Source: Rhodanobacter denitrificans
Lineage (GTDB): Bacteria; Pseudomonadota; Gammaproteobacteria; Xanthomonadales; Rhodanobacteraceae
NCBI GenBank assembly: GCA_017848855.1
Contig: JAFIHF010000071.1
Span: 1 to 64,000 of the forward strand
DNA length: 64,000 bases
Direction of reading: 5' to 3'
Numbering within the stretch: position 1 is the stretch's first letter; each line of letters starts with the position of its first letter. Of this stretch, positions 45,493 to 54,296 are shown in pieces. The position numbers were made by a program, and so were the translations under genes. The notes beneath the pieces were generated by a model. That model searched no databases and was not told the origin of the DNA. It saw nothing but the letters and a program-made list of their open reading frames with translations.

Positions 45493-45510
45493 TGTAGCAC
45501 GGGTGTGCTA
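45493..45510. promoter_or_regulatory. Candidate operator of the toxin-antitoxin pair
   Basis: GTAGCAC-GGGT-GTGCTAC is a perfect 7-bp inverted repeat about 30 nt upstream of the antitoxin start. RHH antitoxins bind such palindromes. Binding is inferred from position only. Confidence 0.5.
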
Positions 45511-45541
45511 CGGCCTCAGGGCGTTCGAAGCCCTCTGGAAC

Positions 45542-46030
45542 TCAGCCGAACAGCATCGCCACCCCGAACAAGCCCACCATCACCAGCGAGATCACCAGCT
45601 TCAGCAGCGCGCCGAACAGCAGGCCGAGCCAGGTGGCGACGCCGACGTGGGTCGAGCGCAGCACGCTGGTGCCGGAAGACAGTTCGCCGAGCAGCGCGCC
45701 GGCGAACGGGCCGATCAGGATGCCGGGGATCCCGAAGAACATGCCGACGAGGGTGCCGAGCGAGGCGCCCCACAGCGCGCGCTTGCTGGCGCCCACGCGC
45801 TTGGCGCCCAACGTGCCGGCCACGAAATCCACGAGCACGCCCAGCGCGCCGAGCGCGCCGATCAGCAGCAGCCACCACAGGCCGAGGTGGCGGTAGTTGT
45901 CCACCGCCGCGACCAGCCAGATGCCGCCGAACACCATCGGAATGCCGGGCAGCGAGGGCAGGATCGCGCCGACCAGGCCGCCCGCGATCAGCAGCGCGCC
46001 CAGGGTGTAGAACACGATGTCGAACCACAT
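45542..46030 (-). CDS. DUF456 family membrane protein
   Basis: A 162-aa membrane protein with Gly-rich helices: LGALLIAGGLVGAILPSLPG, the family stretch GTLGAKRVGASKRALWGASLG, and FFGIPGILIGPFAGALLGEL. Function unknown. It is followed closely by the DUF1456 gene upstream on the same strand (10-nt gap). Confidence 0.88.
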   Translation of the reverse strand: MWFDIVFYTLGALLIAGGLVGAILPSLPGIPMVFGGIWLVAAVDNYRHLGLWWLLLIGALGALGVLVDFVAGTLGAKRVGASKRALWGASLGTLVGMFFGIPGILIGPFAGALLGELSSGTSVLRSTHVGVATWLGLLFGALLKLVISLVMVGLFGVAMLFG

Positions 46031-46040
46031 GGCTCTGGCC

Positions 46041-46502
46041 TCAGCCGCGAAGACGTTGGGTCAAGCCGCGCAGGAAATGCCGCAGCAGCTGGTCGCCGCA
46101 GGGGCGGTAGTTCGGGTGTTCGGGTTTGCGGAACAGCGCGGTGAGTTCCGATTTCGACAGCGGGAAGCCCGCGCTGGCGAGGATCGCGTGCAGGTCGTCG
46201 TCGCGCAGCTCGAAGGCCACGCGCAGTTTCTTCAGCACCAGGTTGTTGGTGACGCGCTTTGCCACCGGCAAAGGCGGGCGGCTGTCGTCGCGCCCGCGCA
46301 GGTGCACCACCAGGCCGTCGAGGAAATGCGCCATCACCTTGTCGGGGCAGTCGCGGTAGCCGGGCGCGTCGTCTTTCTCCAGGTAGGCATCGAAGTCGGC
46401 TTGCGGCACGTCCAGCCCGGCCAGCGCGGTGATCGCCACGAGCTTTGCGTCGGGCAGGTCGAGCATGTAGCGGACGCTGCGCAGGATGTCGTTGTTGATC
46501 AT
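46041..46502 (-). CDS. DUF1456 (YehS-like) protein
   Basis: A 153-aa protein made of two similar DUF1456 halves: MINNDILRSVRYMLDLPDAKL with the end of the first unit CPDKVMAHFLDGLVVHLRG, and VTNNLVLKKLRVAFELRDDDL with CGDQLLRHFLRGLTQRLRG. E. coli YehS is 156 aa. Function unknown. No clear ribosome-binding site precedes the ATG. Confidence 0.9.
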   Translation of the reverse strand: MINNDILRSVRYMLDLPDAKLVAITALAGLDVPQADFDAYLEKDDAPGYRDCPDKVMAHFLDGLVVHLRGRDDSRPPLPVAKRVTNNLVLKKLRVAFELRDDDLHAILASAGFPLSKSELTALFRKPEHPNYRPCGDQLLRHFLRGLTQRLRG

Positions 46503-46602
46503 GAGGGGGATTGTATCGGGCGCTTGTGGGCGCCGTTTGCGCGGTGGGATGTGGGCGCGTTGCTCGCGATAACCGTTCGATTCTGCACCTTGGCTCGCCT
46601 GC

Positions 46603-47241
46603 GGCGGGCTTTCGTGCGCCTGCCGGCGCCCGAGTTCCTTTCTCTTTGCGTGCCCAAAGAGAAAGGAACCAAAGAGAAACGGCACCCCGATGGCGCGCCC
46701 TCCGGGCATCCTGCCCTGCGGGTGCGCGGGCGGGTTCCGGGGTTTTTCGACGGGACTCCTGTCCCGGCGAAAAACTGGCCCGCATCCATGCGGGCCATCC
46801 TGCGGACTTTCCTCCACCCGCCCGCCGCGCCATAGGGGCCCCGGGTAGAGCAGCGCGCTCCTGCGCGCAGAAGCAACAGCAAGATCAAGAGCACCCCACC
46901 CCAGCCCTCCCCTGCACGCAGGGGAGGGAGCGATGGCCGGCAAGCTTGCGGAGCTTTGCTGTTGCTCTTGCCTCTGGCGCGCACGATGCGCCTGCTTTTC
47001 CCGGGGCCCCTCGGCGGCGGTGAGCCGGGGGCGAAAAGGCCGCGCAGCGGGCGAGGCCATGGATGGACTCGCCTTTTCGACCGGGCAGGAAGCCCGGCCG
47101 AAAAGCCCGGCCACGGCTCACGGACTTGCCGGGCAGGACGCCCGGCAAGCGCTGCCGCGGGGTGTCGTTTTCTCTTGGCTACTTCTCTTTTGGACAAGCA
47201 AAAGAGAAGTAGCTCGGGCCGCGGCAGCGGCTCGAAACCGC
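46603..47241. repeat. 0.6-kb hairpin-array element, copy B (inverted)
   Basis: Reverse complement of the element at 19701-20340, similar over about 613 bp (46629-47241). The right terminal repeat (47213-47241) is identical to that of copy A; the left one (about 46603-46634) is diverged. Constant-loop hairpins: 46751-46766 (loop TCCT), 46776-46797 (loop CATCCATG), 47051-47072 (loop CATGGATG), 47081-47097 (loop AGGAA), 47125-47149 (loop AGGAC). No transposase is encoded. Short flanks on both sides have no gene. Confidence 0.88.
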
Positions 47242-47306
47242 TTTGTTCCTCGCGGCAGGCGCTCGAAATCGCTTTGTCGCTTGCTAAAAGAAGTGTGCGC
47301 TTGCGC

Positions 47307-47336
47307 AAAACAATCGGGGCGCCATGTGGCGCCCCG
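47307..47336 (-). terminator. Terminator of the 2-oxo acid dehydrogenase operon
   Basis: On the minus strand a 10-bp perfect stem CGGGGCGCCA/TGGCGCCCCG (47315-47336) is followed by ATTGTTTTG. It lies 23 nt beyond the E2 stop. Confidence 0.85.
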
Positions 47337-47358
47337 TCGTTCAAGCAGACTGCGAAAC

Positions 47359-48714
47359 TCAGTTCGGCAACGCCAAATCATCCAGCAGCGCCTTGAGGAA
47401 GCGCGCCGCCTCTCCCCCCGTGGCCGCACGGTGGTCGAAGGTCAGCGAGATCGGCATGCGGCGGTGCACTTCGATGCCGCCCATTACCGCCACCACGTCG
47501 TGGCTGAGCTTGCCGGCGCCGACGATGGCCACGCACGGCGGAACCACCACCGGCGTGGCGTAGCGGCCGGCGAACATGCCGAAGTTGCTGAGGCTGATGG
47601 TGTAGCCGGAGAGTTCGGAGGAGGGGATGGTGCGATCCTCCACCGCGCTGCGCAGGCGCTTGATCGCGGCGCGGATGCCGGCGCCGTCGAGCACGTCGGC
47701 GTTGCGCAGGGCGGGCACGAACAGGCCGTCGTCGGTGTCCACGGCGATGCCGATGTCCACGTGCGGGTGCAGGGTGCGGCTGAGGTTCTTGCCGTCGAAC
47801 CAGGCGTTCAGCGCCGGCACCGCCTTGCAGGCGGCGACGATGGCGCGGATCAGGCGCGCGGTGATGTCCTGCTTGCCGATCCAGGCGTGCAGGTCGGCGT
47901 CGTCGACGAGGGTGGTGGGCACCACGTTGGCGTGGGCTTCGGCCATCACGCGCGCCATGTTGCGGCGCACGCCCTTGAGCTGCTCGGGCTGGCCGCTGGC
48001 GTGCACGCTGGGCGGCGCGGTGCGCACGGCCTTGCCGGCCTGCGAGACGGCGGTGCGCGAGGGCGCGGGGCCGGGCTCGGGCAGTTCCGGCGCGAGGTGG
48101 CGGCCGGCGGCAGCCGGCACCGCGCGCGCCGGTGCGGCGCCGAGCGGAGCCGATCCGTTCGCGGCGGCGTCCTTCACGTCCTGCATGGTGACCACGCCGC
48201 CGGCGCCGGAGGGACGCACGCGGGTGAGGTCGACCTTGAGCTTCTTCGCCAGCGCGCGCACCGCGGGCACGGCCTTGACGCCGCCGGCGCTGCTGACCTG
48301 CTCCACGTGCACGGCGTTGCTGCTGACCATCGCGCCGACCACGGTGCCTTCGTCCTCGCGGTCGGCGGTGGCGGCAGGTGCCGGCGCCGCGGCGGGCGCG
48401 GGCGCGGCGGCCTTCTTCGGACCGTGGTGGTGGCCGGTGGCCTCGGCTTCGGCGCGCTGCTTGGCGTTCGGGTCGGGCTCGAACTCGGCCAGCGCGGCGC
48501 CGGTCTCGATCACGTCGCCGGCGGCGCCGTGCAGCTTCACCACCTTGCCGGTGTAGGGCGAGGGCACCTCGACCACGGCCTTGGCGGTTTCCATCGACAC
48601 CAGCGGGGCGTCGAGCTTGATGGTGTCGCCTTCCTTCACGTGCCACTCGACGATGGTGGCGTCGGGCAGGCCTTCGCCGAGGTCGGGCAGGTGGAATGTC
48701 TTGATGTCGGCCAT
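47359..48714 (-). CDS. 2-oxo acid dehydrogenase E2 (lipoamide acyltransferase)
   Basis: A 451-aa acyltransferase core protein of a 2-oxo acid dehydrogenase complex. One lipoyl domain with the lipoylated Lys in ETAKAVVEV; an Ala/Pro linker; a peripheral-subunit-binding domain (VPAVRALAKKLKVDLTRVRP, GGVVTMQDV); a second linker; and the catalytic domain with DHRAATGGEAARFL. The usual HRxxDG active site has Thr in place of Asp. Lipoate comes from the lipB/lipA pathway. Branched-chain or pyruvate specificity is not decided by sequence. Confidence 0.9.
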   Translation of the reverse strand: MADIKTFHLPDLGEGLPDATIVEWHVKEGDTIKLDAPLVSMETAKAVVEVPSPYTGKVVKLHGAAGDVIETGAALAEFEPDPNAKQRAEAEATGHHHGPKKAAAPAPAAAPAPAATADREDEGTVVGAMVSSNAVHVEQVSSAGGVKAVPAVRALAKKLKVDLTRVRPSGAGGVVTMQDVKDAAANGSAPLGAAPARAVPAAAGRHLAPELPEPGPAPSRTAVSQAGKAVRTAPPSVHASGQPEQLKGVRRNMARVMAEAHANVVPTTLVDDADLHAWIGKQDITARLIRAIVAACKAVPALNAWFDGKNLSRTLHPHVDIGIAVDTDDGLFVPALRNADVLDGAGIRAAIKRLRSAVEDRTIPSSELSGYTISLSNFGMFAGRYATPVVVPPCVAIVGAGKLSHDVVAVMGGIEVHRRMPISLTFDHRAATGGEAARFLKALLDDLALPN

Positions 48715-48762
48715 GATGTTGTCCGTGCTGCGGGATATGGAATGCGGGACTCGGGACTCGGG

Positions 48763-49743
48763 TCAGGATGCGGCCAGCGTGCGCTCGGCGGCCTCGACGA
48801 TGCGCTCCACGCTGGGCAGGTACTTCATCTCCAGGCGGAACAGCGGGATGTGGGTGTCGGGGCCGGTGACGCGCTCGACCGGGGCGACGAGGTCGTACAG
48901 GCATTCCTCGGCCACGCGGGCGGCGATCTCGGCGCCGAAGCCGGCGGTCTTCGGCGCCTCGTGCACGATCACGCAGCGGCCGGTCTTGCGCACCGATTCG
49001 GCGATGGTGTCGAAGTCCAGCGGGGTGAGCGTGGCGACGTCGATCACCTCGGCGCTGATGCCGCGCTCGGCCAACGCGTCGGCGGCTTCCAGCGTCTCCT
49101 TCACCTGCGCGCCCCAAGTCACCAGGGTGACGTCGCTGCCGTCGCGCAGCACGAAGCACACGTCCAGCGGCAGCGCCTCGCCATCGTCGGGCACTTCTTC
49201 CTTGTACTGGCGGTAGATGCGCTTGGGTTCGAGGAAGATCACCGGATCGGGATCGCGGATCGCGGCGAGCAGCAGGCCGTAGGCGCGCGCCGGCGAGGAG
49301 GGCAGCACCACGCGCAGGCCGGGGATGTTGGTGAACAGGTGCTCGTTCGCTTCGGAGTGGTGCTCGGGCGCGCGGATGCCGCCGCCCCACGGCGCGCGCC
49401 ACACGGCCGGCACGGTGAGGCGGCCGCGGGTGCGGTTGCGCATGCGCGCGGCGTGGCAGGCGATGTGCTCCATCATCGGGTAGATGAAGCCTTCGAACTG
49501 CGCTTCGGCCACCGGCTTCATGCCCTGCACGGCCAGGCCCACGGTGACGCCGGCGATGGTCATTTCGTCCAGCGGCGTGTCGATCACCCGCCATTCGCCG
49601 AACTTTTCCTGCAGGCCCTGGGTGGCGCGGAACACGCCGCCGTTGACGCCCACGTCCTCGCCCAGCACCACGACGCTGTCGTCGTGCTTCATTTCGTAGG
49701 CGAGCGCCTGGGTGACGGCTTCGATGAGTGTGATCTGTGCCAT
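48763..49743 (-). CDS. 2-oxo acid dehydrogenase E1, beta subunit
   Basis: A 326-aa transketolase-like subunit: LGEDVGVNGGVFRATQGL, DTPLDEMTIAGVTVGLAVQG with the TPP-site Glu, and the conserved GGIRAPEHHSEANEHLFTNI. It pairs with the alpha subunit encoded 4 nt upstream to bind thiamine diphosphate and decarboxylate the 2-oxo acid. 49 nt separate it from the E2 gene. Confidence 0.93.
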   Translation of the reverse strand: MAQITLIEAVTQALAYEMKHDDSVVVLGEDVGVNGGVFRATQGLQEKFGEWRVIDTPLDEMTIAGVTVGLAVQGMKPVAEAQFEGFIYPMMEHIACHAARMRNRTRGRLTVPAVWRAPWGGGIRAPEHHSEANEHLFTNIPGLRVVLPSSPARAYGLLLAAIRDPDPVIFLEPKRIYRQYKEEVPDDGEALPLDVCFVLRDGSDVTLVTWGAQVKETLEAADALAERGISAEVIDVATLTPLDFDTIAESVRKTGRCVIVHEAPKTAGFGAEIAARVAEECLYDLVAPVERVTGPDTHIPLFRLEMKYLPSVERIVEAAERTLAAS

Positions 49744-49746
49744 GAC

Positions 49747-50832
49747 TTAGTGAGCCTTGTTTTCGTTCGCGAGGAAGGCGTTGCGCTGCTTTTCGAGATC
49801 GGCGGGCAGTTCGGCGAAGGTGTAGTCGAACATCGCCGTCACCGGCTGGGTCTTGGTTTCGAGGTAGGCGTTCACCTCGTTGTCCATCCAGTCGTCGCAC
49901 TCGGCCTTCCAGGCTTCCTCCCTGGCCTCGTCCCACACGCCCTTGGTCACCAGCCAGTTGCGCAGGCGCTTCAGCGGTTCCTTGTCCCAGCCTTCCTTCA
50001 CCTCGGCCTCGCCGCGGTAGCGGCGCGCGTCGTCGGCGGTGGTGTGGTCGCCGAGGCGATAGGTCACCGCCTCGATCACGCTGCCGCCCTGGCCGTTGCG
50101 CGCGCGCTCCAGCGCGTCCTCCATCGCCTTGCGCACGGCGATGATGTCGTTGCCGTCCACCTGGATGCAGTACAGGCCCGCGGCGATGCCCTTCTGCGCC
50201 AGCGTCTTGGCGCCGGACTGGATCTTGCGCGGCACCGAGATCGCCCACTGGTTGTTGACGATCACCGCCACCAGCGGCAAGTCGCGCGCGCCGGCGATGT
50301 TGATGGCGCCGTAGAAGTCGCCCTTGGACGAACCGCCGTCGCCGATCGTGCACACCGCCACGCGCTTCTCGCCGCGGATCTTGAACGCCATCGCGCTGCC
50401 GGCCGCGTGCAGGCACTGGGTGGCGATCGGCACGCTCCAGGCGAAGTCGTGGCGCGCGGGCTCGTTCTGGTAGTCGTTGCCGCGCTCGTCGCCGCCCCAG
50501 TACATGTAGACCTCGCGCGGCTGCACGCCGCGGTACAGCTGGGCGCCGTATTCGCGGTAGCTCACCGCCAGCACGTCTTCCGGCTTCATCGCGCTGCCGA
50601 TGCCCACGTGGGCGGCCTCGTGGCCGAGGCAGGAGGCGTAGGTGCCCAGCTTGCCGGTGCGCTGCAGCGCGATCGACTTGGCGTCGAACACGCGGGTGGA
50701 CAGCATCAGCTTGTACAGCTCGACCATGTGGTCGAGATCCTGCGCGAACGCAGGCAGGTCATCGCGCACCTGCTTGCCCTCGGCATCGAGGTATTGCAGG
50801 TATTCGATTTCGAATTTGGCGGCAGTGGTCAC
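49747..50832 (-). CDS. 2-oxo acid dehydrogenase E1, alpha subunit
   Basis: A 361-aa thiamine-dependent subunit. The TPP motif [18 protein letters not shown] ends in NNQWAISVP, and the phosphorylation-loop-like [16 protein letters not shown] is present. The set E1 alpha, E1 beta, E2 without E3 resembles the Gram-positive-type pyruvate or branched-chain complex; E3 must be encoded elsewhere. The start is GTG 50832 with GGAG upstream; an ATG at 51078 would add 82 unlikely residues. Divergent from kynA. Confidence 0.92.
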   Translation of the reverse strand: MTTAAKFEIEYLQYLDAEGKQVRDDLPAFAQDLDHMVELYKLMLSTRVFDAKSIALQRTGKLGTYASCLGHEAAHVGIGSAMKPEDVLAVSYREYGAQLYRGVQPREVYMYWGGDERGNDYQNEPARHDFAWSVPIATQCLHAAGSAMAFKIRGEKRVAVCTIGDGGSSKGDFYGAINIAGARDLPLVAVIVNNQWAISVPRKIQSGAKTLAQKGIAAGLYCIQVDGNDIIAVRKAMEDALERARNGQGGSVIEAVTYRLGDHTTADDARRYRGEAEVKEGWDKEPLKRLRNWLVTKGVWDEAREEAWKAECDDWMDNEVNAYLETKTQPVTAMFDYTFAELPADLEKQRNAFLANENKAH

Positions 50833-51101
50833 GACTCGCTCCCGTTGGGCAATGGGGATGTGGGGGCGGCGGCCCATCCAGTGGGGCCTGGCGCACGCTT
50901 CTCTCGGCCGCGCGGTGCCCTTGCAAGGGCAAAACGGTCCGAAAAATCCGGCAATTGATAGCAGGCGCGCGGGTTGAGCCGCAAGGCACGCCGCAGCATG
51001 CGGGGCAGTACGGGCGGCGCAGGAAGCTTCCGCTTGATCCAGGTCGCGGCGGCGCGAAGCGCAGCGGTTACCATGCATCTTTTGGGCGGCGGCGGATCAC
51101 C

Positions 51102-51950
51102 ATGACGGACAACAAGCGCGACCTGGAAGCGGGCATCGAACGCGATCTCTCCGGGCGCATGACCTACGGCAGCTACCTGCACCTGGAGACGCTGCTCTCC
51201 GCGCAGCGGCCGGTGTCCGATCCGCCCTACCACGACGAGATGCTGTTCATCGTGCAGCACCACGTGGCCGAGTTGTGGCTGAAGCTGATGATCCACGAGC
51301 TGCGCGCGGCGCTGGCCTACCTGCGCGACGACCGTGCCGACCCGGCGCTCAAGGTGCTGGCGCGGGTGAAGCAGATCCAGCGCCAGCTGTTCGAGCAGTG
51401 GGCGGTGCTGGAGACGATGACGCCGCACGAATACCTCGCGTTCCGCGATGCGCTGGGGCCGTCGTCCGGCTTCCAGAGCGCGCAGTACCGCACGGTGGAG
51501 TTCCTGCTCGGCAACAAGAACGCCGACATGCTCGCGGTGTTCGCGCACGACCCGGCGATCCAGGCCGGCCTGCGCGACACGCTGGATGCACCGGGCATCT
51601 ACGACGAGGCGCTGCGCTGGCTCGCGCGCCGCGGCCACGCGGTGCCGGCGGACGTGCTGCAGCGCGACGTCAGCCAGCCGTGGCGCCGCCGCGAGGAGCT
51701 GCTGCCGCTGTTCCGCCGCATCTACGAAGCGCCGGAGCAGTTCTGGGCCGAGTACCACCTGTGCGAGACGCTGGTGGACATCGAGGAGAACTTCCAGCTC
51801 TGGCGCTTCCGCCACATGAAGGCGGTGGAACGCATCATCGGCTTCCGCCGCGGCACCGGCGGCTCCTCCGGCGTGGGCTTCCTCAAGCAGGCGCTCGACC
51901 TCACCTTCTTCCCCGAGCTGATCGAGGTGCGCACGGTGCTGGGGACCTGA
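51102..51950 (+). CDS. kynA: Tryptophan 2,3-dioxygenase
   Basis: Heme enzyme that opens the indole ring of L-Trp to N-formylkynurenine. Marks: [16 protein letters not shown], the substrate-site [16 protein letters not shown], and the proximal heme His in [20 protein letters not shown]. 282 aa, as usual for bacteria. ATG 51102 is supported by the family N-terminus. No kynU or kynB is adjacent. A REP pair follows. Confidence 0.95.
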   Translation: MTDNKRDLEAGIERDLSGRMTYGSYLHLETLLSAQRPVSDPPYHDEMLFIVQHHVAELWLKLMIHELRAALAYLRDDRADPALKVLARVKQIQRQLFEQWAVLETMTPHEYLAFRDALGPSSGFQSAQYRTVEFLLGNKNADMLAVFAHDPAIQAGLRDTLDAPGIYDEALRWLARRGHAVPADVLQRDVSQPWRRREELLPLFRRIYEAPEQFWAEYHLCETLVDIEENFQLWRFRHMKAVERIIGFRRGTGGSSGVGFLKQALDLTFFPELIEVRTVLGT

Positions 51951-51987
51951 TCTTCGCGCACCAGTGCCGGTTCGCATCCAGGTGTCC

Positions 51988-52062
51988 GTAGGAGCGCACC
52001 CTGTGCGCGAATGCTTTGTTGCCGATCGGAGCAGAGCATTCGCGCACAGGGTGCGCTCCTAC
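51988..52062. repeat. REP pair between kynA and the POT gene
   Basis: Inverted GTAGGAGCGCACCCTGTGCG copies at 51988-52013 and 52036-52062, each extended by CGAATGC, with a 22-bp spacer. Confidence 0.9.
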
Positions 52063-52160
52063 CGTATCCGCCGATCGATGGTTGTGCCGGTCCGGCGAGT
52101 GCGCGGACGGGCTCGCGTCCGCGCTACCATGCGGCGCCAACCTGTCGCCCGGGGAACCAG

Positions 52161-53660
52161 ATGAATCCATCCGCCACAGCCGGCGCCACGCCGGACTATC
52201 CGCAGCTGTTCGGCCATCCGCGGCCGCTGTGGATGCTGTTCATGACCGAGTTCTGGGAGCGCTTCGCGTTCTACAGCGTGAGCTGGGCGGTGGCACTCTA
52301 TGTGGTGGCGCAGTTCTATCACGGCGACCCGGCGGGGCAAGGCTGGGCCGGGGCGATTTTCGGCACCTACACGGCGCTGATCTTCGGCACCGGCATCTTC
52401 GGCGGCTACGTGGCCGACAAGCTGATCGGCTACCAGCGCGCGATCCTGATCGGCGCGCTGGTGATGGCGGCGGGCCTGTTCACTCTGATCGTGGCCAGCA
52501 AGACGGTGTTCCTGCTGGGCTTGTCGATGGTCATCGTGGGCGACGGCCTGTTCAAGCCGAACATCTCCTCGATGGTGGGCCAGCTCTACGGCCGCGACGA
52601 TCCGCGCCGCGACCGCGGCTTCACCCTGTTCTACATGGGCATCAACGCGGGCGCCTTCGTCGCGCCGCTGCTGACCGGCTGGCTGGCGGCGACCTTCACC
52701 GATACGCCGCTGCAGCAGAACTACAAGCTGGTGTTCATCGCCGCCGGCGTGGGCATGGTGTTGAGCTTCCTGTGGTTCTGGTTCGGCCGGCGCCAGTTGA
52801 AGGGCGTGGGCCGGCCGCTGCCCGGCATGGAAGGGCGCGGGCGTTCGGTGCTGGTGCTGGTGGGCGCGCTGGTGGCGGTGCCGCTGGTGTACCTGCTGCT
52901 GTCGCGCGTCGGCACCATCGGCCTGCAGTGGCTGATCGGCCTGCTGGCGGTGGGCGTGTCGGCGCTGCTGATCAACGAGGCGATGCGCCACGACCGCATC
53001 CAGCTGGATCGCGTGTGGGCGATGCTGATCATCTTCGGTTTCAACGTGCTGTTCTGGATGTTCTATTACCAGCTCGGCAGCTCGTTCAATTTCCTGGCCG
53101 AGAATCTGGTCGACCGCAAGATGTTCGACTGGGTGTTCCCGGTGAGCTGGTTCCAGTCGGTCAGCCCGTTCACCATCATCGTGCTGGCGCCGGTGGTCAG
53201 CCTGGCCTGGGGTTGGCTGGGCAAGCGGCGGATGGAGCCTTCCATCCCGCGCAAGTTCGGCTTCGGCCTGATCTTCAACGGCCTGGGCTTCCTGGTGCTG
53301 ATGTACGCGCTGCGCCACCTGATCGACCCGCAAGGCCTGATCCCGTTCTGGCCGCTGGCCGCCTGCTACGCGCTGCAGACCGTGGGCGAGCTGTGCCTGT
53401 CGCCGATCGGCCTGTCGATGGTGACCAAGCTGGCCCCGCCGCGCCTGGTGGGCCTGGCGATGGGCGGCTGGTTCCTGTCCACCGCGGCCGGCGGCAATCT
53501 GTCCGGCCTGCTGGCCAGCTACATCGCCGGCGAGCACGGCATGACCGCCGCCTCGGCATTGTCCGGCTTCACCTTCGGCTTCTGGCTGCTGGTGATCTCC
53601 GGCGCCGTGCTGCTGTTGATCGCGCCGCTGATCAACCGGCTGATGCATGGGGTGAAGTGA
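52161..53660 (+). CDS. POT-family proton-dependent peptide transporter
   Basis: A 499-aa, about 14-helix importer of di- and tripeptides. The POT motif with the proton-coupling Glu residues is MTEFWERFAFYS; the PTR2 signature region contains FTLFYMGINAGAFVAPLLTG; a later helix carries the conserved ELCLSPIGLSMVTKLAP. Length and order match DtpA-type transporters. Its TGA stop lies inside the first stem of a downstream hairpin. Confidence 0.93.
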   Translation: MNPSATAGATPDYPQLFGHPRPLWMLFMTEFWERFAFYSVSWAVALYVVAQFYHGDPAGQGWAGAIFGTYTALIFGTGIFGGYVADKLIGYQRAILIGALVMAAGLFTLIVASKTVFLLGLSMVIVGDGLFKPNISSMVGQLYGRDDPRRDRGFTLFYMGINAGAFVAPLLTGWLAATFTDTPLQQNYKLVFIAAGVGMVLSFLWFWFGRRQLKGVGRPLPGMEGRGRSVLVLVGALVAVPLVYLLLSRVGTIGLQWLIGLLAVGVSALLINEAMRHDRIQLDRVWAMLIIFGFNVLFWMFYYQLGSSFNFLAENLVDRKMFDWVFPVSWFQSVSPFTIIVLAPVVSLAWGWLGKRRMEPSIPRKFGFGLIFNGLGFLVLMYALRHLIDPQGLIPFWPLAACYALQTVGELCLSPIGLSMVTKLAPPRLVGLAMGGWFLSTAAGGNLSGLLASYIAGEHGMTAASALSGFTFGFWLLVISGAVLLLIAPLINRLMHGVK

Positions 53661-53775
53661 CGGGCCATGGATGGCCCGTCGTCAGGCGCGCGGACGCGCG
53701 CATGACGGAGCCTTGACCGGGCTGCGCCCGGGCAAGGCGAGTCCCGGGCAGGGCAGGCGCCCTGTCCCGGGACAT
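53659..53775. repeat. Hairpin array downstream of the POT gene
   Basis: GACGGGC-CATGGATG-GCCCGTC (53659-53680, first bases are the POT stop codon), GCGCGC/GCGCGC around GGAC, CGGGC-TGC-GCCCG, and a long stem TCCCGGGCAGGGC with GCCCTGTCCCGGGA around AGGC (about 53741-53774). It separates two convergent genes. Confidence 0.85.
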
Positions 53776-53784
53776 CAATAACGG

Positions 53785-53820
53785 CTCTGGCTCAGTGCTT
53801 GACTCTGGCTCAGCGCTTGA
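53785..53820. repeat. 18-bp tandem duplication over the marR stop
   Basis: CTCTGGCTCAGTGCTTGA and CTCTGGCTCAGCGCTTGA lie directly in tandem, differing at one base. The second unit contains the MarR-type gene's stop codon. Confidence 0.85.
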
Positions 53821-54274
53821 AGTCTTCCGGCGGCATCAGCTTGTCCAATATCCGCCGCAACCAAACCTGCTCGTCGGGTTCGAGCCGCGCCAGCAACTCC
53901 CGCTCGCGCCGCCGCGCCATCGGCGCCACCTCGTCGTGGATCGCCCAGCCTTCGGCGGTGAGGCCCAGCACCGAGCGGCGCTTGTCGTTTTCGTGGATCT
54001 CGCGGCGCACGCGGCCGGCGTCGACCAGGCGCGACAGCGCGCGGCTCACCGCCACCTTGTCCATCGCGGTGCGTTCGGCCACTTCGCGCGCGGAGAGGCC
54101 GTCGAAGCGCGCCAGCACCGCCATCACCCGCCATTCGGTGACGCCCAGGTCGTGGCGCTCCTGGTAGTCGTCCGCGATCGCCTGGCTCACCGTGTTCGAC
54201 ACGATGGAGAGCTGGTAAGGCACGAAGCGCTCCAGTTCCAGCGGGGCGTGGTCGGGATGGCGGGCGGCGGTCAT
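53810..54274 (-). CDS. MarR-family transcriptional regulator
   Basis: A 154-aa winged-helix regulator: GVTEWRVMAVLARFDGLSAREVAERTAMDKVAVSRALSRL split over the recognition helix region, and the wing DKRRSVLGLT. ATG 54274 is preceded by AAGGAG. It is divergent from hpd, and the shared 157-bp region holds a near-palindrome, so it probably controls the tyrosine/homogentisate genes, as HpaR/HmgR-like regulators do elsewhere. Confidence 0.9.
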   Translation of the reverse strand: MTAARHPDHAPLELERFVPYQLSIVSNTVSQAIADDYQERHDLGVTEWRVMAVLARFDGLSAREVAERTAMDKVAVSRALSRLVDAGRVRREIHENDKRRSVLGLTAEGWAIHDEVAPMARRRERELLARLEPDEQVWLRRILDKLMPPEDFKR

Positions 54275-54296
54275 GCTGCAAGACTCCTTGCAAGTC

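Noticed and set aside
46933-50958. A 1341-codon open frame on the plus strand antisense to the dehydrogenase operon
   Set aside because: His/Gly/Arg-rich composition without any family motif; it mirrors third-position GC bias of the minus-strand E2 and E1 genes, which have clear catalytic motifs.
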